Shown here in pieces: positions 7,054-9,053 of a stretch of DNA of 9,053 nucleotides; the stretch's first letter is position 1; each line of letters opens with the position of its first letter. The stretch covers positions 1-9,053 of the forward strand of contig JADNEJ010000090.1 of assembly GCA_016292295.1 (NCBI GenBank). Reading direction: 5' to 3'. The notes below the pieces were generated by a model. It saw only the letters and a program-made list of their open reading frames with translations, had not been told where the DNA came from and searched no databases. Both the position numbers and the translations under genes were made by a program. The stretch comes from Candidatus Thiodictyon intracellulare. Lineage in GTDB: Bacteria > Pseudomonadota > Gammaproteobacteria > Chromatiales > Chromatiaceae.

Positions 7054-8651
7054 AGATCGACTGGCTATTCGAGTTCCTCACTCGGCTGGCTGACAAGCGC
7101 CTGCTCTCCCATGCAGACGACCTGCAGTCCCTGCCCCCGGCCCGGCGGCTAATGCTCAACCCCCATGACTGGGGCAGCGCGGCCAAGATCGGGGCGCGGA
7201 TGGGGTTGCGCCACGCGGGGGTCTGGGCTGACCCGCCGGACACCGCGCACGGCGCACCCGGCGCGGCCTACATCGTGGTGCGCGCCTGCCTGGAGCACCA
7301 CGGCGGTTATCTGCTACTGGAGACGCTGGTCCCGCTGCAACAGCCGGCCCTGCCCTCCCAGACGCCCTACTACCCGGGCCTGGATCGTCTGGAGCGTCAC
7401 TGCCACGACCTGACCGGGGTCTCCTTCAGCGGCCCGGCACGCCGCTGGACCCGTCACCAGGCCTGGCGGGCGGACGAGTTTCCACTCAGCGCCGAGTTCC
7501 CGGCGGCTGGCCGGTCCGACCCGCGCACTCCCGCAGATACCGACTATCCCTTCGTCCCGGTCCATGGCAGCGGCGTCTACGAGATCCCGGTGGGCCCGGT
7601 GCACGCCGGCATCATCGAGCCGGGGCACTTTCGCTTCCACGCGATGGGTGAAGAGGTCCTGCTCCTGGAGGAGCGCCTGGGCTATGTCCACAAGGGCATC
7701 GAAAAAATCGCCGTGGGCCGGGATCCCGCCGGGTTGGCACGGCTGGCGGGGCGGGTCAGCGGTGACTCCACGGCTGCCCACACCTGGGCCGCCTGCCAGG
7801 CCATGGAGCGCGCCACCGGGTGCGAAGTCCCACCCCGCGCTCTGTGGCTGCGCGCCCTGATGGCGGAGCGGGAGCGGATTGCCAATCACCTGGGCGATAT
7901 CGGGGCCATCTGCAACGACGTGGGCTTCACCTTCGCCCTGGTCCAGTGCGCACGCCTACGCGAGGCCTGGCAGCGGCGCGGCCGCATTCTTTTCGGGCAC
8001 CGCCTGATGATGGACGCAGTCATCCCCGGCGGCGTCGCCCACGACCTGGCGGCGGATGCGCACCAGACCCTGCACGCCGACCACAGTGCCCTGCGCAAGG
8101 CCGTCAAACCGCTCTTCAACGTCATCGATGACCACCCGTCCCTGAACGACCGCCTGATCACCACCGGGCGCCTGACCACCGACCAGGCGCGGGCCCTGGG
8201 CTGCACCGGTTACGTCGGCAAGGCGAGCGGCCTGCCCTTTGACCTGCGCCGCGACTACCCCTACCCGCCCTACGACAGCCTTGAAGTCAAGGTCCACACC
8301 GAGGTCGACGGCGATGTGGCCGCCCGGGTGCGGGTGCGCATGGCGGAGATCCGCAACAGTCTGGCCCTGATGGAACGACTGCTCGAGACCCTGCCGGGAG
8401 GCGCCATCGCCACGCCCCTGCCGCCGGCACCGCCCGGGGCGGTCGGCCTAGGCCTGGTCGAGGGCTGGCGCGGCGAGGTCTTGAGCTTCGTGCGCTTCGG
8501 TGCCGCGGGGCGCATCGCGCGCTTCTTCCCGCGCGACCCGAGCTGGTTCATCTGGCCGGGCCTGGAGCAACTGATCATGGGCAACATCGTTTCCGACTTC
8601 CCGGTCTGCAACAAGTCGGTCAATGGGTCTTATTCCGGGGTGGATCTTTAA
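7050..8651 (+). CDS. hyfG: HyfG/HycE-like fused NuoC-NuoD subunit lacking nickel-binding cysteines
   Basis: 533-residue peripheral subunit. Residues about 1-165 are NuoC-like, ending in L-E-R-H-C-H-D-L-T-G-V-S-F-S-G and L-S-A-E-F-P. Residues about 170-533 are NuoD/[NiFe]-large-subunit-like: G-P-V-H-A-G-I-I-E-P-G-H-F-R-F (182-196), H-K-G-I-E (214-218) and R-I-A-N-H-L-G-D-I-G (276-285). The E-P-G-H-F form is that of group 4 hydrogenases rather than respiratory complex I. The first metal motif (R-V-C-G-x-C in HycE) reads R235-V-S-G-D-S240, and the last (D-P-C-x-x-C) is replaced by D516-F-P-V-C-N-K-S, followed by V-N-G-S-Y-S-G-V-D-L at the C-terminus, so no [NiFe] site can form. GTG 7050 overlaps the hyfF stop (GTGA); an earlier in-frame GTG at 6969 would overlap hyfF by 85 bases and is less likely. 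Its electron partner and substrate are unknown. Confidence 0.88.
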   Translation: MKIDWLFEFLTRLADKRLLSHADDLQSLPPARRLMLNPHDWGSAAKIGARMGLRHAGVWADPPDTAHGAPGAAYIVVRACLEHHGGYLLLETLVPLQQPALPSQTPYYPGLDRLERHCHDLTGVSFSGPARRWTRHQAWRADEFPLSAEFPAAGRSDPRTPADTDYPFVPVHGSGVYEIPVGPVHAGIIEPGHFRFHAMGEEVLLLEERLGYVHKGIEKIAVGRDPAGLARLAGRVSGDSTAAHTWAACQAMERATGCEVPPRALWLRALMAERERIANHLGDIGAICNDVGFTFALVQCARLREAWQRRGRILFGHRLMMDAVIPGGVAHDLAADAHQTLHADHSALRKAVKPLFNVIDDHPSLNDRLITTGRLTTDQARALGCTGYVGKASGLPFDLRRDYPYPPYDSLEVKVHTEVDGDVAARVRVRMAEIRNSLALMERLLETLPGGAIATPLPPAPPGAVGLGLVEGWRGEVLSFVRFGAAGRIARFFPRDPSWFIWPGLEQLIMGNIVSDFPVCNKSVNGSYSGVDL

Positions 8652-8661
8652 AGCGGTCTCT

Positions 8662-8729
8662 CTGGATTGACGCAATTCAAGAAGAAGATTAGCCGCAAAT
8701 GAACGCAAATAAACGCAAAATCAATCCAG
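8662..8729. repeat. 9-bp perfect inverted repeat with 50-base spacer downstream of hyfG
   Basis: CTGGATTGA at 8662-8670 is perfectly complementary to TCAATCCAG at 8721-8729. The arms flank an A-rich segment containing the decamer repeats, in a window that is otherwise GC-rich. It could be the ends of a small nonautonomous element or a loose transcription-end structure. No T-run follows, so a standard intrinsic terminator is not called. Confidence 0.55.
8694..8723. repeat. Three tandem 10-bp repeats (CGCAAATGAA, CGCAAATAAA, CGCAAAATCA)
   Basis: Three head-to-tail decamers share CGCAAA; the first two differ at one position and the third is degenerate. The 10-base period equals about one DNA helical turn, and A-tracts in phase would favour intrinsic bending. 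I recall a similar motif (gccgcaaatgaacgc...) as a common intergenic repeat in proteobacterial genomes, but its function is unknown to me. Confidence 0.6.
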
Positions 8730-8765
8730 TTTGCCGTTATACCTCTCATCCCTCAGGCCGAGGCC

Positions 8766-8857
8766 TTCGCCGGGCACGCGGCGAACGGTCCGCACAGCGG
8801 ACCCTGCGGGGACGCAACCAACCCGTAGGGTTCGTCTGCGGACCAGCGATCCTGCTG
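8766..8857. repeat. Cluster of hairpins between convergent genes (REP/BIME-like)
   Basis: Successive stems are visible: TTCGCCG-(6)-CGGCGAA at 8766-8785, GGTCCGC-aca-GCGGACC at 8787-8803, AACCC-gta-GGGTT at 8820-8832 and CAGC-(6)-GCTG at 8844-8857. In addition GGTCCGCA (8787-8794) pairs with TGCGGACC at 8837-8844, and CGAAC (8782-8786) with GTTCG (8830-8834), so alternative long-range folds compete with the local ones. Such density suggests a multi-copy palindromic element or bidirectional transcription-end structure. Copy number cannot be tested here. Confidence 0.5.
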
Positions 8858-8904
8858 CGCGCACAATGGCCTGGACCATCGTCAAGACCCGCCGCGCATC
8901 CCAA

Positions 8905-8917
8905 GCCCCAAAGGGGC
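8905..8917. other. Small hairpin beyond the stop of the minus-strand gene
   Basis: GCCCC-aaa-GGGGC forms a perfect 5-bp stem with a 3-base loop, about 15 bases past the stop of the minus-strand gene. It is placed where a terminator for that gene would be, but no T-run follows on either strand, so a terminator is only a possibility. Confidence 0.35.
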
Positions 8918-8931
8918 GTGACATAAGTGCC

Positions 8932-9053
8932 TCAATAAAAACGTTTGTAGTAGTTTTGCAGTCGGGCGACGGCCCCGCGCGTGACGCCACGTGCGCTAAG
9001 CAGGGGGTTGCGGCGGTCGCTCGTCGCGGCCAGGCGGCACCCGCCAGTGGCCG
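8932..9053 (-). CDS. C-terminal end of an unidentified minus-strand gene (cut by window edge)
   Basis: On the minus strand a frame open at the window edge encodes 39 residues and stops at TGA (8934-8932). The last residues are N-P-L-L-S-A-R-G-V-T-R-G-A-V-A-R-L-Q-N-Y-Y-K-R-F-Y. Most codons end in G or C, as in the neighbouring genes, and the segment is helical and basic at its end, which supports real coding. I do not recognise the family and infer no function. It is convergent with the hyf operon, separated by 280 bases of repeat-rich noncoding DNA. Confidence 0.5.
   Translation of the reverse strand, partial: ATGGCRLAATSDRRNPLLSARGVTRGAVARLQNYYKRFY

Noticed and set aside
1767..8651. Annotating the operon as a functional hydrogenase 4 or formate hydrogenlyase
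   Set aside because: The large subunit lacks the [NiFe] cysteine ligands, and no HyfI, ferredoxin-like subunit, formate dehydrogenase or maturation gene is in the window.
8694..8723. CRISPR array
   Set aside because: Units are 10 bases, directly adjacent and without spacers, and no cas gene is present.
8699..8926. 75-codon plus-strand ORF and an 89-codon minus-strand ORF over the repeat region
   Set aside because: Both read through hairpin repeats, are Arg-rich with no recognisable domain, and the minus one conflicts with the better-supported coding tail at 8932-9053.

Overview
The window is GC-rich, with tightly packed genes and strong G/C bias at third codon positions. Protein types and codon use fit a gammaproteobacterium. 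A purple-sulfur-bacterium-like (Chromatiales) source is a plausible guess but cannot be proved from the sequence alone.

Layout. Positions 1-312 hold the edge of a decayed IS630-type transposase (minus strand, early in-frame stop) and noncoding sequence. Two plus-strand genes follow: a hotdog-fold acyl-CoA thioesterase (313-834) and a PsiE-family four-helix membrane protein (862-1314). After a 147-base gap with a plausible sigma70-type promoter comes a tight plus-strand operon (1462-8651). It encodes a small XRE-type regulator and then hyfB, hyfC, hyfE, hyfF and hyfG homologues. Four of the five junctions are 4-base stop/start overlaps (ATGA or GTGA). The exception is hyfB-hyfC, which has a 15-base gap and a GTG start. 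Positions 8652-8931 are noncoding and rich in inverted repeats. The window ends in the 3' end of an unidentified minus-strand gene (8932-9053), so this last region lies between convergent genes.

How the genes work together. HyfB and HyfF are antiporter-like proton-channel subunits of the complex I family, HyfC is the NuoH-like anchor and HyfE is a NuoK-like membrane subunit. HyfG is a fused NuoC/NuoD-like peripheral subunit. HyfG looks like a group 4 [NiFe] hydrogenase large subunit but lacks the nickel-binding cysteines: R-V-C-G-x-C reads R-V-S-G-D-S, and the C-terminal D-P-C-x-x-C is replaced by a tail with one Cys. This places the locus with the hydrogenase-related, non-hydrogenase complexes (often called Ehr) rather than with true hydrogenase 4 or formate hydrogenlyase. 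No NuoB/HyfI-like Fe-S small subunit, ferredoxin-like subunit or formate dehydrogenase is encoded here, and the slot after hyfG is occupied by repeats and a convergent gene. The complex therefore keeps an intact-looking ion-pumping arm but has no visible catalytic site or electron-input subunit in this window. That absence, and the regulator coupled to the operon, are the most interesting features.
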